DNA from: Nitrospira sp. KM1
GTDB taxonomy: Bacteria; Nitrospirota; Nitrospiria; Nitrospirales; Nitrospiraceae
Assembly: GCF_011405515.1 (NCBI RefSeq)
Contig: NZ_AP022671.1
Coordinates: 2,418,001-2,482,000, forward strand
Length of the DNA: 64,000 nucleotides
Direction: 5' to 3'
The notes under the pieces were generated by a model. That model did not search any database and had not been told where the DNA came from. It was given only the letters and a program-made list of their open reading frames with translations. How positions within the stretch are numbered: the stretch's first letter is position 1; the number at the start of each line of letters is the position of its first letter. This document shows, piece by piece, positions 45,373 through 54,572 of the stretch. A program made the position numbers and the translations under genes.

Positions 45373-46259
45373 AGGTCGACAGTTCGGTTTCGTTGCTGGG
45401 GACAGGCCTATTGGGCCTGGCAATTGCGGAACGGTTACAGGCCTGCGGTCATGTTCTGTCAGTATTCAATCGCACCCCTGAGAAGGCGCGTCCACTTCAA
45501 TCGCGCGGGGTGACAGTCTTCGAAAGGCCTGAGCAGGCCATTGAGCAATCCGAGTGCGTCATTCTCGTCCTGGCTGATGCGAGGGCAATCCGCTCAGTCC
45601 TGCTCGCGCCTTCATCCAAACAGTCCTTGCGGGGTCGATCGATTGTTCAGATGGGAACGATCGGACCTGATGAGAGCCTCGCGATCCAACGGGAAGTCGA
45701 AGAAGCCGGTGGTTCCTATTGCGAGGCGCCGGTGCTTGGAAGCGTGGCAGAGGCCAACTCGGGAACGCTTCTCGTCATGTTCGGAGGGACTCGTGAGCAT
45801 TTTGATCAGGTCAACCCCGTTTTGCGGTCATTGAGCCACGAACCGCGTTTCACCGGACCGGTCGGCACGGCGGCCGCACTTAAATTGGCGCTCAATCACC
45901 TGATTGCAGCTGAAGTATCGGCCTTCGGGCTCAGCCTTGGACTGATTCAACGGGCAGACGTTTCGGTGGAGCTTTTCATGAGTGTTCTGAAAGAGAGTGC
46001 CTTGTTTGCGCCAACGTTCGAGAAGAAACTCCCCCGCCTCCTGGCTAGGCAGTACGACCACCCGAATTTCTCCACCGAGCATATGATGAAAGATCTCACC
46101 TTGGTGCGTCAGGAGTGTCAACGGGCTCAGCTTGCCCTTGATGGCCTGGAAGGAGTTCTTGCGCTGTTCCGACAAACTCTCGGGCGAGGCATTCAACAGG
46201 TAGACTACTCTTCTGTATTTGAAGTCATCACCTCTCCTGATAGGCACCGCTCGCGCTAA
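45369..46259 (+). CDS. NAD(P)-dependent beta-hydroxyacid dehydrogenase family protein
   Basis: This 296-residue protein has an N-terminal Rossmann motif LLGTGLLGLAIAERL and the family signature YCEAPVLGSVAEANSGTLLVMFGG (as in D-A-P-V-x-G). The catalytic Lys sits in GTAAALKLALNHLIAA (K-x2-x-N). It belongs to the 3-hydroxyisobutyrate/GLYR1-type dehydrogenases that reduce small semialdehydes such as glyoxylate or succinic semialdehyde; the substrate is not certain. Confidence 0.87.
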   Translation: MKVDSSVSLLGTGLLGLAIAERLQACGHVLSVFNRTPEKARPLQSRGVTVFERPEQAIEQSECVILVLADARAIRSVLLAPSSKQSLRGRSIVQMGTIGPDESLAIQREVEEAGGSYCEAPVLGSVAEANSGTLLVMFGGTREHFDQVNPVLRSLSHEPRFTGPVGTAAALKLALNHLIAAEVSAFGLSLGLIQRADVSVELFMSVLKESALFAPTFEKKLPRLLARQYDHPNFSTEHMMKDLTLVRQECQRAQLALDGLEGVLALFRQTLGRGIQQVDYSSVFEVITSPDRHRSR

Positions 46260-46313
46260 TCGCCGCCCGTCCTTCCAGCACATGGCCGATCGAAGCGAAC
46301 CTTCGCAAAATTC

Positions 46314-46341
46314 TTGTAAGTCGAAGGTAATGCTTTATACT
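46314..46341 (+). promoter_or_regulatory. Candidate sigma-70 promoter of the PilB/GspE-like gene
   Basis: TTGTAA (46314-46319) and TATACT (46336-46341) are separated by 16 bases. They lie 60 bases before the ATPase start codon, within a gap that has no gene. Confidence 0.4.
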
Positions 46342-46400
46342 GACGACATATTCGTTCTCGACGCGTCAATGGCGCCGGCCGGGACTTCTTCGAACGATCC

Positions 46401-48152
46401 ATGCAAAAGATCGCCAGACCCACTATCGACCCCGAGGCCTTTGATTCGCTCATCGCGGAAGGTTTTATCCGGCAATCGGATTTGATTAAGGCGATTCAAG
46501 AGTCCTTGACCGGCACCTCCGATCTCGAAACGTTGCTGATCGACAAGTACCGGATTCCCAAGAGCGAGCTGGGGAAGGCGCTCGGCGGCTTCTTCGCATG
46601 CGCCTACGTTCCCTTCGATGACCGCTCTGTCGCCGATCCAGAACTGCTGAAAGACCTCAGTTACGATTACCTGAAAAAATACAACTGGATTCCGTTCAAG
46701 CGTCAGGGGCAAATCATCGACGTGTTGATCGATAATCCCCATGACCTCGAAAAGGGGCACGACATCAGGCGCGCCTTTCCCGGGCTGACGATCCGGTTCT
46801 CTGTCAGCCTCAGGCGCGACATTGAACGCTATTTGATGGTCGCGGCCGGGGAAACGGACATGGGATCCATTACGGATACACTCGGCGAACTTCGCCTTGA
46901 AGCCCGGTCCGAGCGCGACGCGGATAACGAGGGAACCGGGGTTAACGAGAATGACTCGGCGATCGTGCGCCTCGCCAACCAGATCATCGTGGAGGCGTAT
47001 CGAAAGGAAGCTTCGGACATCCATATTGAACCCTATTCGGACCGGAAGGAAACGTCCGTCCGTTTCCGCATCGACGGGACGTGTTCCACCTATATGCGGG
47101 TGCCGGCAACCTATCGCCGGGCCCTGGTTTCCCGTATCAAGATCATGGCCAGCCTGGACATCTCCGAACGTCGTAAACCCCAGGACGGCAAGATCCGCTT
47201 CAAACTCGGTGACGACCGCCCGCTCGAGCTGCGAGTCGCGACCCTTCCGACCGCAGGCGGGAATGAAGACGTGGCGCTCAGGTTGCTGAGCGCGAAGGAG
47301 TCGTTGCCCTTGGAGGCCATGGAATTCTCGCCGGACATGCTCCGGTCGTTGCTGAAACTGGCCGAAAAGCCTCACGGCCTGATCTTGTGCGTCGGACCGA
47401 CCGGCTCGGGCAAAACGACGACCCTCCATGCCATTCTACGATCGCTCAATACCGATGAACGGAAGATCTGGACGGCTGAAGATCCCATCGAGATTACACA
47501 GGACGGTCTTCGTCAGGTCCAAATCCACCCGAAGATCGGATTTACCTTCGCCTCGGCCATGCGTTCATTTCTCCGCGCGGATCCCGACGTCATCATGATC
47601 GGGGAGATGCGGGACAAGGAGACCGCCGACGTCGCGATCGAGGCGTCGCTGACCGGCCACCTCGTCCTGAGCACCCTCCACACCAACAGCGCTGTGGAGA
47701 CCGTCACGCGCCTCCTTGACATGGGATGTGATTCGTTCAACTTTGCCGATTCAATGCTGTGCATCATCGCCAAGCGACTGTGCAAGCGGCTGTGCTCGAT
47801 GTGTAAACAGTCCTATCATCCGCCCCAGTCGGAATACGACGAATTGGCCGCCACGTACGGCCAACAGGAATGGGAGACTCTTGGGATTTCCTACGACGAG
47901 ACCTTCTTGTTGAGCCGCCAGCAAGGCTGCGCCGCCTGTAATCATTCCGGCTTCAAGGGCCGGGTACCACTTCACGAATTGTTCTGTAATACCGAGGAAC
48001 TCAAGAACATGATTCAGGGGCGAGCGAAGACCACGGAGATCCAGCGGGCGGCTATCAAGGCCGGGATGGTGACGCTGTTACAGGATGGAGTCCGGAAAGT
48101 CTTGAGTGGCACGACAACTTTGAAACAGGTCCGCGCCGTCGCCATGAAATGA
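46401..48152 (+). CDS. Type II secretion / type IV pilus assembly ATPase (GspE/PilB family)
   Basis: This 583-residue protein has an N-terminal MshEN-type region (1-150: LIAEGFIRQSDLIKAIQESL and VPFDDRSVADPELLKDLSYDYLKKY). MshEN domains bind c-di-GMP. The AAA+ core follows, with Walker A GPTGSGKTTT (about 333), an Asp box RADPDVIMIGEMRD and a His box TGHLVLSTLHTN. A C-terminal zinc tetracysteine (CSMC ... CAAC, about 467-516) completes it. It powers pilus extension or secretion. No other pilus/secretion gene is adjacent, and it converges on a PilZ gene. Confidence 0.92.
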   Translation: MQKIARPTIDPEAFDSLIAEGFIRQSDLIKAIQESLTGTSDLETLLIDKYRIPKSELGKALGGFFACAYVPFDDRSVADPELLKDLSYDYLKKYNWIPFKRQGQIIDVLIDNPHDLEKGHDIRRAFPGLTIRFSVSLRRDIERYLMVAAGETDMGSITDTLGELRLEARSERDADNEGTGVNENDSAIVRLANQIIVEAYRKEASDIHIEPYSDRKETSVRFRIDGTCSTYMRVPATYRRALVSRIKIMASLDISERRKPQDGKIRFKLGDDRPLELRVATLPTAGGNEDVALRLLSAKESLPLEAMEFSPDMLRSLLKLAEKPHGLILCVGPTGSGKTTTLHAILRSLNTDERKIWTAEDPIEITQDGLRQVQIHPKIGFTFASAMRSFLRADPDVIMIGEMRDKETADVAIEASLTGHLVLSTLHTNSAVETVTRLLDMGCDSFNFADSMLCIIAKRLCKRLCSMCKQSYHPPQSEYDELAATYGQQEWETLGISYDETFLLSRQQGCAACNHSGFKGRVPLHELFCNTEELKNMIQGRAKTTEIQRAAIKAGMVTLLQDGVRKVLSGTTTLKQVRAVAMK

Positions 48153-48174
48153 GAACCCCCTGCGAAGGGGTAGC

Positions 48175-48501
48175 CTACCTGATTGGATTTTCCCCGAGTG
48201 TGACCATAAAGAGTTTCAGCCTCTCCTGTTCTTCGGATCCCACCTTGATATATTCCAGCCCGAATCGGGTCGCGGACGACCATCGCACCGCCGCCAAGCT
48301 GACACGGACCGGCGCATGTCCGTCAACCAAATACATATCCAACTGCAGATACTGCGCCGGTTCCGCGGGCTGATCGGTCATGATCATGCACCCATCCTGG
48401 GAGAGATTCAGAATGGTGCCACTCGTCTCGGTATGTTCTTTTCCGAAGCGGACTTCAAGCTGAACCGCAAAACGGGGACATTTGCGTGAGACCACAATCA
48501 C
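48175..48501 (-). CDS. PilZ-domain protein
   Basis: This 108-residue, single PilZ domain starts SRKCPRFAVQLEVRFG and has TILNLSQDGCMIMTD. The first motif is degenerate: the canonical RxxxR is only partly present (R-K-x2-R-F), and the second lacks the GG (NLSQDGC). Binding of c-di-GMP is therefore possible but less sure than for the 8731 gene. The GTG start at 48501 is used. It converges on the PilB/GspE-like ATPase gene, 22 bp apart; PilZ proteins and such ATPases are known to interact in type IV pilus systems. Confidence 0.75.
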   Translation of the reverse strand: MIVVSRKCPRFAVQLEVRFGKEHTETSGTILNLSQDGCMIMTDQPAEPAQYLQLDMYLVDGHAPVRVSLAAVRWSSATRFGLEYIKVGSEEQERLKLFMVTLGENPIR

Positions 48502-48530
48502 CCACTTTCCAGTTACCAGACTGTATAAGG

Positions 48531-49001
48531 TCAGGGAGGTGTCGGCGTACTGTTGTCGGCAATCCCTTCGGTTTTTCTCGTGAGGCGAAACGTACCACCC
48601 TTTTCTGCCGGCGCGCGGTCGTCACCGATTCGGGTGTACCACCAAGAGCCCTCTCCTTCTGAGAAATCATCCGACAATTCGACACGGAATTCACCTTCAC
48701 GGTCATTGCCCTTTTGCATCCATCTTCCCAGCCAAATTCTCCCCGCCAAATCCGTCGTCTCGAAGCGACCGTCCTTCCACGCATAGTTTCCGTTGCCCTC
48801 TCGGTCCAGGCGGAGCGCGATGACGGCCCCATCCTCATAATCCCAGTCGCCCGCGAGGATACTGCGTTCGATGGAAACATCCGGGATAGCGGCTGGAACC
48901 GCTTCCGGTCGGACCACAGGCCGTGAACAACCTACGGCGAGCAGCAGCGTCATGGGGATCAGGACGGCTTTTATTGCGGTGCAAGACATAGGGATTCTCA
49001 T
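48531..49001 (-). CDS. Lipoprotein of unknown function
   Basis: This is a 156-residue protein. The signal peptide ends in lipobox LAVGC, and the mature part contains ERSILAGDWDYEDGAVIALRLDREGNGNYAWKDGRF and GEGSWWYTRIGD, an all-beta, lipocalin-like pattern of alternating aromatic and charged residues. The family is not recognised. ATG 49001 (MRIPMSC) is preferred to 49025, which has no clear ribosome-binding site. Confidence 0.65.
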   Translation of the reverse strand: MRIPMSCTAIKAVLIPMTLLLAVGCSRPVVRPEAVPAAIPDVSIERSILAGDWDYEDGAVIALRLDREGNGNYAWKDGRFETTDLAGRIWLGRWMQKGNDREGEFRVELSDDFSEGEGSWWYTRIGDDRAPAEKGGTFRLTRKTEGIADNSTPTPP

Positions 49002-49040
49002 ACCATGAGCCCGGTACCTGAACAAGCGTTCACAGGAATA

Positions 49041-50201
49041 TCAGGCAAGCGTCGAAAGTCTCCGGCAAGCTTCATCCAGATCCGCATCCGTTTTGGCGTA
49101 ACTGAACCGTAGGTATCGTGAACCTTCCTGCCCAGCAAAAAATGCTTCTCCTGGCACCCCGGCCACGCCGGTACGTTCGAGCAGATGCATGGCACGCTCC
49201 TTCCCGGTTGTGCCCGGCAACCTTGCGGCATCCGCGAGCACATAGTAGGCCCCATCAGGAATGGATGGACGGAGACCTGCCTGCGCCAGCGTTGCACAGA
49301 AGCGGTCCCGTTTGGCTTCATAGTCCTTCGCCAGTTGGTGATAGAACGAGGGCGGGAGGGCCTGGATTCCGGAGGCGACGCCCGCCTGGAGCGGAGTCGG
49401 TGCGCACACGTACAACAGATCATTCATAGCACCGATGGCTCGCGCCCACTGAGCGGTGGCGACGCTATAGCCAATGCGCCAACCGGTAATGCTGAATGTC
49501 TTGGAATATCCACCTATGGTAATCGTCCGCTCGGCCATGTCCGGCAACGAGGCCATGCTGACGTGCCTGCGACCGTCGTACAGGAAGTATTCATAGATTT
49601 CATCCGTAAACACAAAGAGGTCATGGCGCCTCGCGATTTCGCCTACACCAGCCATCTCCTGGACGCTGAAAACTTTTCCAGATGGATTCCCCGGCGAATT
49701 CACGATCAAGGCTTTGGTGTTCTTGGTGACCGCTTGCTCGACGGCGTCCAACGAGAGGCTCCACTCCGGGGACGCCATCTTCACTATCACCGGCACGGCT
49801 TCGACCGCCAGCAACGTGCTGATGTGGTATTGATAGTAGGGCTCGAATAAGATGACCTCGTCTCCCGGATTCAACAGTGCCAGACATGCGGCGTGAAACG
49901 CTCCAGTGGCGCCTGCGCTGACGGTAATGTCGGTTTCAGGATCTGCGTGAATCCCATTGTCGCGCAGCAACTTGACTGCAAGCGCCTGCCGTAATTGCGG
50001 CAACCCATCGAAGCGCGAATAGACGTTATCTCCGCGATCGATAGCGCTGGCCGCAGCCTGCAGAACGATGGCGGGAACTGCGGTGTCGCAGACTCCTTGA
50101 GCCATGTTCAAACCCTTGAGTTGTGCGCAGGCCTGAGTCATCGCACGTATTTCCGAATGGCCGAGTTGTGTGATACGTCGATTGACGGTTCTTTTGGTCA
50201 C
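49041..50201 (-). CDS. Class I/II pyridoxal-phosphate aminotransferase
   Basis: This 386-residue protein has the fold-type I aminotransferase motifs NSPGNPSGKVFS, FTDEIYEYFLYDG and the PLP-binding Lys in GGYSKTFSITGWRIGY, then RLRFSYAKT-like text near the end (YLRFSYAKTDADL, substrate Arg). It transfers amino groups between amino and keto acids; the substrate cannot be read off. GTG 50201 is chosen because AAGGGGAG lies six bases upstream. The frame is open to 50249 without such a site. Confidence 0.9.
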   Translation of the reverse strand: MTKRTVNRRITQLGHSEIRAMTQACAQLKGLNMAQGVCDTAVPAIVLQAAASAIDRGDNVYSRFDGLPQLRQALAVKLLRDNGIHADPETDITVSAGATGAFHAACLALLNPGDEVILFEPYYQYHISTLLAVEAVPVIVKMASPEWSLSLDAVEQAVTKNTKALIVNSPGNPSGKVFSVQEMAGVGEIARRHDLFVFTDEIYEYFLYDGRRHVSMASLPDMAERTITIGGYSKTFSITGWRIGYSVATAQWARAIGAMNDLLYVCAPTPLQAGVASGIQALPPSFYHQLAKDYEAKRDRFCATLAQAGLRPSIPDGAYYVLADAARLPGTTGKERAMHLLERTGVAGVPGEAFFAGQEGSRYLRFSYAKTDADLDEACRRLSTLA

Positions 50202-50409
50202 ATCAGTCTCCCCTTTACAAAGCCTCTTTTTTGGCAGAGCATCGTTCAAAAGGTCAAGCCTCTTTAGCCTTCAACTGGCCAGGCCACACCCCTCCAGCCG
50301 CCTAGTTTAGTCAATCATGTGGTTGTGATAGAGTTGCGCCGCCTTGCGGAATTCCACCGCAGGGCCGACACTGCACCTCCGTTTTTCTTCGAAAGGTCCG
50401 GTCCCGCCA

Positions 50410-50769
50410 ATGGATGAACCTTCGGCCCCTTCCAATCGAACCAAGAAAGAGGATGAGGGTATTGACCGGCGTGGGAGAAGGCTCAAGATCGACAGACGCC
50501 TATTCTTTTTCGGCGAGGAGGATCTGGAGGGTGAAGCCGCGATTCTCGACATATCGACCGGTGGATGCAGAGCCACCTCGGTGACCGAAGTCAAACCTGC
50601 CATGACGTTGAAGCTATCCATTTTCTTGCAGGACCAACCCTGGCCGCTGCGTATCGATGAAGCGATCGTACGGTGGGTCAGCGGACAGGCGTTCGGTCTC
50701 GAATTCGTGGGAATCAGACCGGCGCAGCGTGAACGGTTACGGGCTATCGTGATGAAAAGCAAACTATGA
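50410..50769 (+). CDS. PilZ-domain protein
   Basis: This 119-residue protein has a polar N-terminus (RTKKEDEGIDRRGRRLKIDRR) followed by a PilZ domain with AILDISTGGCRATS (D-x-S-x-GG present) and VRWVSGQAFGLEFVGI. RRGRRLKIDRR supplies the arginine-rich motif. It is a likely c-di-GMP receptor. ATG 50410 was chosen; an upstream in-frame ATG (50344) adds a non-conserved stretch. It is divergent from the aminotransferase. Confidence 0.78.
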   Translation: MDEPSAPSNRTKKEDEGIDRRGRRLKIDRRLFFFGEEDLEGEAAILDISTGGCRATSVTEVKPAMTLKLSIFLQDQPWPLRIDEAIVRWVSGQAFGLEFVGIRPAQRERLRAIVMKSKL

Positions 50770-50793
50770 CCGAGAACGTGAAACAGGAGTGTC

Positions 50794-51327
50794 TCAGGCT
50801 TGATGGCGTGCTGTTGACGCGGGTGCGGCGTAGCGATGGTAGTATTTCATGACTTTTTTGACATAGGCTCGCGTCTCTGCGATTTGCGGAACGGACGAGC
50901 CCTTCACACGGTGCACGCCTGCGTTGTAGGCTGCCAATGCGAGAGCCAGATTCCCTTCATACCGATCGAGCAAATACCGAAGATGCTTCGAACCTCCTCG
51001 AATATTCTGTATGGGATCATAGCGGTCCGTGACCTGCAGGGAGACGGCGGCGGCAGGCGTCAGCTGCATGAGACCGACGGCGCCCTTTCGTGAAACTGCA
51101 TCATGACGAAAATCGGACTCGGCCTTGATCACCGCGCGGAGCAACGCCGGATCCAACCGGTTTCGTTTTGCATAGAATCCCAATGCGCGCCCGATTTCTT
51201 CTTTGGAATAACTATGCCTCGTGTCTGCGTCCAGGCTCGTCCAGGCTGGGTAGAAGACAAATGTTGCAGAGGCTCCCACTGCCAATGACAGTCCGATAGC
51301 TCGACTCCAAAGAGTATGCCCTCTCAT
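50794..51327 (-). CDS. Lytic transglycosylase (SLT-type)
   Basis: This 177-residue protein has an N-terminal signal/anchor (residues 5-25) and a compact SLT domain. The catalytic Glu sits in LLRAVIKAESDFRHDAVSRKGAVGLMQLTP, followed by NIRGGSKHLRYLLDRY and LALAAYNAG. It cleaves peptidoglycan non-hydrolytically in the periplasm. ATG 51327 fits the signal peptide; ATG 51360 is an alternative. It is convergent with the PilZ gene. Confidence 0.9.
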   Translation of the reverse strand: MRGHTLWSRAIGLSLAVGASATFVFYPAWTSLDADTRHSYSKEEIGRALGFYAKRNRLDPALLRAVIKAESDFRHDAVSRKGAVGLMQLTPAAAVSLQVTDRYDPIQNIRGGSKHLRYLLDRYEGNLALALAAYNAGVHRVKGSSVPQIAETRAYVKKVMKYYHRYAAPASTARHQA

Positions 51328-51484
51328 GATACCTGCCGTATATGGCAGCTTCCGTGCCACAACGGTTTATCCATAACCATTTGTTCCGACTCATATTTAG
51401 TGTAAGCGTGACTATATCGTCACACCCCAGCCTGTCGGTCCAATGCCTCGTCTGCGTCATTTTTGTGCCAGTTACAGCCTAAAT

Positions 51485-52141
51485 TTACCCGGTAGGGACG
51501 GAATGTCCCCAGAGTTCCTCTAAGCGCTGAGCACGTCCACAGGTGTATTTGTAAAATTTGTACCGGACGGGATTCTTTTTGTAATAGTCCTGATGATAAT
51601 CCTCGGCAGAAAAAAATTCAGATGCCGGTCCTATTTGTGTCACGATGGGCTGTTTGAATCTCTTCGATTGTTCGAGCATCTGCTTAGACTGTTCCGCCAG
51701 CCGTTTCTCCTCTTCGCTTTGATAGAAAATCGCGGAGCGATATTGCGATCCGTGATCGCAGAATTGCGCGTTCGCGGTAATCGGATCGACATTCTTCCAA
51801 AACGATTCCAGAAGTCGGGAGTAAGAAACTTTGGACGGATCGTATAGCACTTCAACCGACTCCGCGTGACCGGTTCGACCCGAGGAGACGTCCTCATAGC
51901 TTGGATTCTTCACCGTCCCATCCATGTAGCCTGACGTGACGGCAGATACGCCGTCGATTTTCTCGAAGGCCTCTTCCATGCACCAGAAACACCCTCCTGC
52001 AAAATACGCTTTTGCCGAGCGACCAACCTCGCCAGCCTGAGACATGGTTCGTTGTGATATCCCAATTCCGACTGCTGCCATCATCGTGATCAGCAGCACG
52101 GCCAATCCTGTGCGCGTCATCGGTTCACGCTTCATCTCCAT
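51485..52141 (-). CDS. msrA: Peptide-methionine (S)-S-oxide reductase with signal anchor
   Basis: This 218-residue protein has the active site FAGGCFWCMEEAFE (C51, C54) and the conserved VTSGYMDG, GHAESVEVLYDP and ENHQ-like region (here SAEDYHQDYY). An N-terminal hydrophobic stretch (LAVLLITMMAAVGIGI) suggests export to the periplasm, unlike cytoplasmic MsrA. It repairs oxidised methionine, which fits an organism with periplasmic redox enzymes. Resolving Cys candidates lie near the C-terminus (YTCGRAQ). Confidence 0.93.
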   Translation of the reverse strand: MEMKREPMTRTGLAVLLITMMAAVGIGISQRTMSQAGEVGRSAKAYFAGGCFWCMEEAFEKIDGVSAVTSGYMDGTVKNPSYEDVSSGRTGHAESVEVLYDPSKVSYSRLLESFWKNVDPITANAQFCDHGSQYRSAIFYQSEEEKRLAEQSKQMLEQSKRFKQPIVTQIGPASEFFSAEDYHQDYYKKNPVRYKFYKYTCGRAQRLEELWGHSVPTG

Positions 52142-52291
52142 ACCCCTGGTACGTAGGTCGCGGGAGGAAGGCCTTCCTTACAACATCTACGTGTTGTTCA
52201 CGGCACCGGATGTGTCGGCACTCTCCACTGCTTGCCTGCTATGTCACAAGCAAGGCAAACCGCTGGGACCCCTGGACGATGGCAACGGGGA

Positions 52292-52825
52292 TTAGAACCG
52301 AGCCCAGGTTTGCGGCCCTTGCATCGCCGGACGCTCGTCTTGCTCCAACATTTTCAAGATCACGTTGATCGCATCCTCCGGCGTTTGGACGCTGAACACC
52401 GATTTGCCACCGAGATTCTTGAAGAACCTGTCCTCAGCGGGTGTTGCGCCGAGGAGGATGACGTATTTTCCGGCCTTCAGGGCCAAGGCCACTTCTGAAA
52501 CCGTGCCGGCGCCTCCCAATCCGCACGCAACGATGACATGACTCGACAAGACACAAATGTTGTTTCTGGCGTTTCCCATTTCGGTCACGATGGCCACATC
52601 GACGTACTTGGACACTCGATCACGTGTGGACGGCAGGACGCCGACGGTCAAACTGCGAGGGACGCGCTTGGCTCCTTGGTTTGCGGCATGCATGACGCCC
52701 ACGTCTCGGCCGCCTGTGAGAAGCACCCATTCGCGCCGCGCAATGAGTTCTCCAAGAGCGCGCGCGTTCTCAATGTCTTTTCTCCTTGCTTTGGCGGGCC
52801 CCATGACCCCGACCACATAACGCAT
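52292..52825 (-). CDS. LOG-family-like protein (TIGR00725 type)
   Basis: This 177-residue protein has a Rossmann-like fold with VLLTGGRDVGVMHAANQGAK and the phosphate-binding CGLGGAGTVSEVALALK (GGxGT-x2-E as in LOG/lysine decarboxylase-like proteins). Related LOG enzymes release cytokinin bases from nucleotides; TIGR00725 members lack an assigned reaction. ATG 52825 follows GAGGAG. It is monocistronic. Confidence 0.82.
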   Translation of the reverse strand: MRYVVGVMGPAKARRKDIENARALGELIARREWVLLTGGRDVGVMHAANQGAKRVPRSLTVGVLPSTRDRVSKYVDVAIVTEMGNARNNICVLSSHVIVACGLGGAGTVSEVALALKAGKYVILLGATPAEDRFFKNLGGKSVFSVQTPEDAINVILKMLEQDERPAMQGPQTWARF

Positions 52826-52909
52826 CTACGTCTCCTCTGCGTGGTCTGCGGATTGTAGCCTTTTGTGCATCAGCGTTGTCAAAGTCATGTGCGCTCGGGC
52901 GCAGCGGTT

Positions 52910-54556
52910 TCAAAACCGGGAAGCCGCGAGATTCACGTCTGCATGTTCCCATGCCTTCACGAAACGGCGAGCGACTTCTGACGCTTCATCCTCTTTTTGC
53001 TGAGCTTTCAGGCTTTGCGCGAGACCGAAGAGAGCCCACCCATTTTCTGGATATCGCTTGAGATCTGCCCGGTAGACCGCTTCGGCCTCGGCCTGGCGCT
53101 GAGCGAGGAGCAAGGCCGCACCGAGATAGTGCCTGACCGAGAGCGGCCAGAGGGGGGGTTCGGAATACGGAAGCGCCTCCTCCAATCGTACGGCCTCTTG
53201 CAGAGCCTTGATCGCTTCCCCATAGTGTCCTCGGCGGACGGCAATCTCCCCGGCCAACATGCGTTCGGCAATCCTGATCTGTTCCCGTTCAATTTTTTCT
53301 TCAGGCGATCTGGTACGCCGAATCTGTTTGGTGAGCCCGGCAAGCGCATGCTGTTCGCCCGCCGCCCCTGGGAATCGTCCCGTCGCCGACAAAGCAAGCC
53401 CTCGGCCTAACCGCCAGACACTTTCCACCAGCCGAAAATCTTTAGGCGGCGGTGGCTCCTTCAACAATTCCTCCCAGCGTCCGAATCGGATCCAGGTGAA
53501 CAATTTGGCTGTCACATATTGTTCTTTGAGCCGATTGTGACGCACTTCGTCGTCCGTTATCGTACCGAGCAGCGTACGCGCTGCTCTCAGCGATTCCACG
53601 CTTCGGCCTTCCATTGTCACTGACGACCAGAGGAAATGAAGATTATGACTGTAGTAGCCGTCCGCATAATCGCCGGAGAGATGCCGACTTGCCAAATAGG
53701 CTTCGTCGACTCGGGCCGCCTGCGCGTTGTGTTCAGCGGAATCGTGATACTTTCCGAGTCTGGCGTAGATGTGTGCCGGCATGTGCACCAAATGGCCGGC
53801 ACCGGGCATGAGACTCGCCAGCCTGTCTGCACAAGGCAGAGCACGCTCCGGGTGCATCGACGCTTCCACCGCATGGATGTACAAATGGCACGCACCGGGG
53901 TGCTCGGGGTGAGTTTCCAATACCGTTTCCAGAGCGGAGACGATTTCATCGGTGCCCGCCTTCGGGCTTCCATCCGCAGTCCACAGATCCCACGGGTGCA
54001 GATCCATCAAGGCCTCTGCGAACAAGACGCCAGCATCGGGATCATGGCGGTACTGCCGCCATACGGATCGCATGGCATCCGCGTACGCCTTGTTGAGCAC
54101 GGCGCGCCGGCCGCCTTTTGCGGCGATGTACCGTTTGGTGAGCGCATCGACATAGGCTTTGTCCAATTCGCCACCTCCTGCGGCACGGGCCTTGGCCTGC
54201 TTAATCGCCTCAAGGGCTCGCCGCTCATCGTCCTTGGACATCGCCGCATTGATGTTCGGGCCGAGCGCGAGCGCAATTCCCCAATGCGGCATCGGCGCCT
54301 GCGGGTCCAACAAGGCCGCCTGCTCAAACGAGCGGATGGCTTCCTCATGGTTGAAGGCATAGACCAGCCGCAACCCCTGGTCAAAATAACGCTGTGCCGT
54401 CTCGGAGGTGGTCGTGATGGGATGATGAAGTGCGCCCAGATTTTCAAACAATGGCGGAACTCCCCCCCAGGCGCTTCCGCAGGCCACCCAGGCCAGCATA
54501 ACGGTCACGGCTGTCATGCCGACGAGCCTAGAATGTTGACGAGGAACCGTTCGCAT
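52910..54556 (-). CDS. Large secreted TPR-repeat protein
   Basis: This is a 548-residue protein. A signal peptide (residues 1-31) is followed by degenerate tetratricopeptide repeats. The N-terminal part has QRYFDQGLRLVYAFNHEEAIRSFEQAALLDPQAPMPHWGIALALG, and later HPEHPGACHLYIHAVE and LVHMPAHIYARLGKYHDSAEHN recur in a known family of tetratricopeptide proteins with His-rich motifs (H-x-Y-I-H-A-x-E, H-M-P-x-H-I-x). The conserved His and Glu residues suggest metal binding, but function is unknown. It lies downstream of tldE on the same strand, 16 bp away. Confidence 0.78.
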   Translation of the reverse strand: MRTVPRQHSRLVGMTAVTVMLAWVACGSAWGGVPPLFENLGALHHPITTTSETAQRYFDQGLRLVYAFNHEEAIRSFEQAALLDPQAPMPHWGIALALGPNINAAMSKDDERRALEAIKQAKARAAGGGELDKAYVDALTKRYIAAKGGRRAVLNKAYADAMRSVWRQYRHDPDAGVLFAEALMDLHPWDLWTADGSPKAGTDEIVSALETVLETHPEHPGACHLYIHAVEASMHPERALPCADRLASLMPGAGHLVHMPAHIYARLGKYHDSAEHNAQAARVDEAYLASRHLSGDYADGYYSHNLHFLWSSVTMEGRSVESLRAARTLLGTITDDEVRHNRLKEQYVTAKLFTWIRFGRWEELLKEPPPPKDFRLVESVWRLGRGLALSATGRFPGAAGEQHALAGLTKQIRRTRSPEEKIEREQIRIAERMLAGEIAVRRGHYGEAIKALQEAVRLEEALPYSEPPLWPLSVRHYLGAALLLAQRQAEAEAVYRADLKRYPENGWALFGLAQSLKAQQKEDEASEVARRFVKAWEHADVNLAASRF

Positions 54557-54572
54557 GGGTGTGGGCTGAGAT

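Noticed and set aside
48157-48171. Small CCCC/GGGG hairpin between the PilB-like and PilZ genes as a terminator
   Set aside because: The stem is only four to five bases and no T-run follows on either strand.
52160-52295. Short frame ending with CLLCH, resembling a haem c motif
   Set aside because: One CxxCH in a short stretch between msrA and the LOG-like gene, with no signal peptide and no ribosome-binding site at a sensible distance. Chance is more likely.
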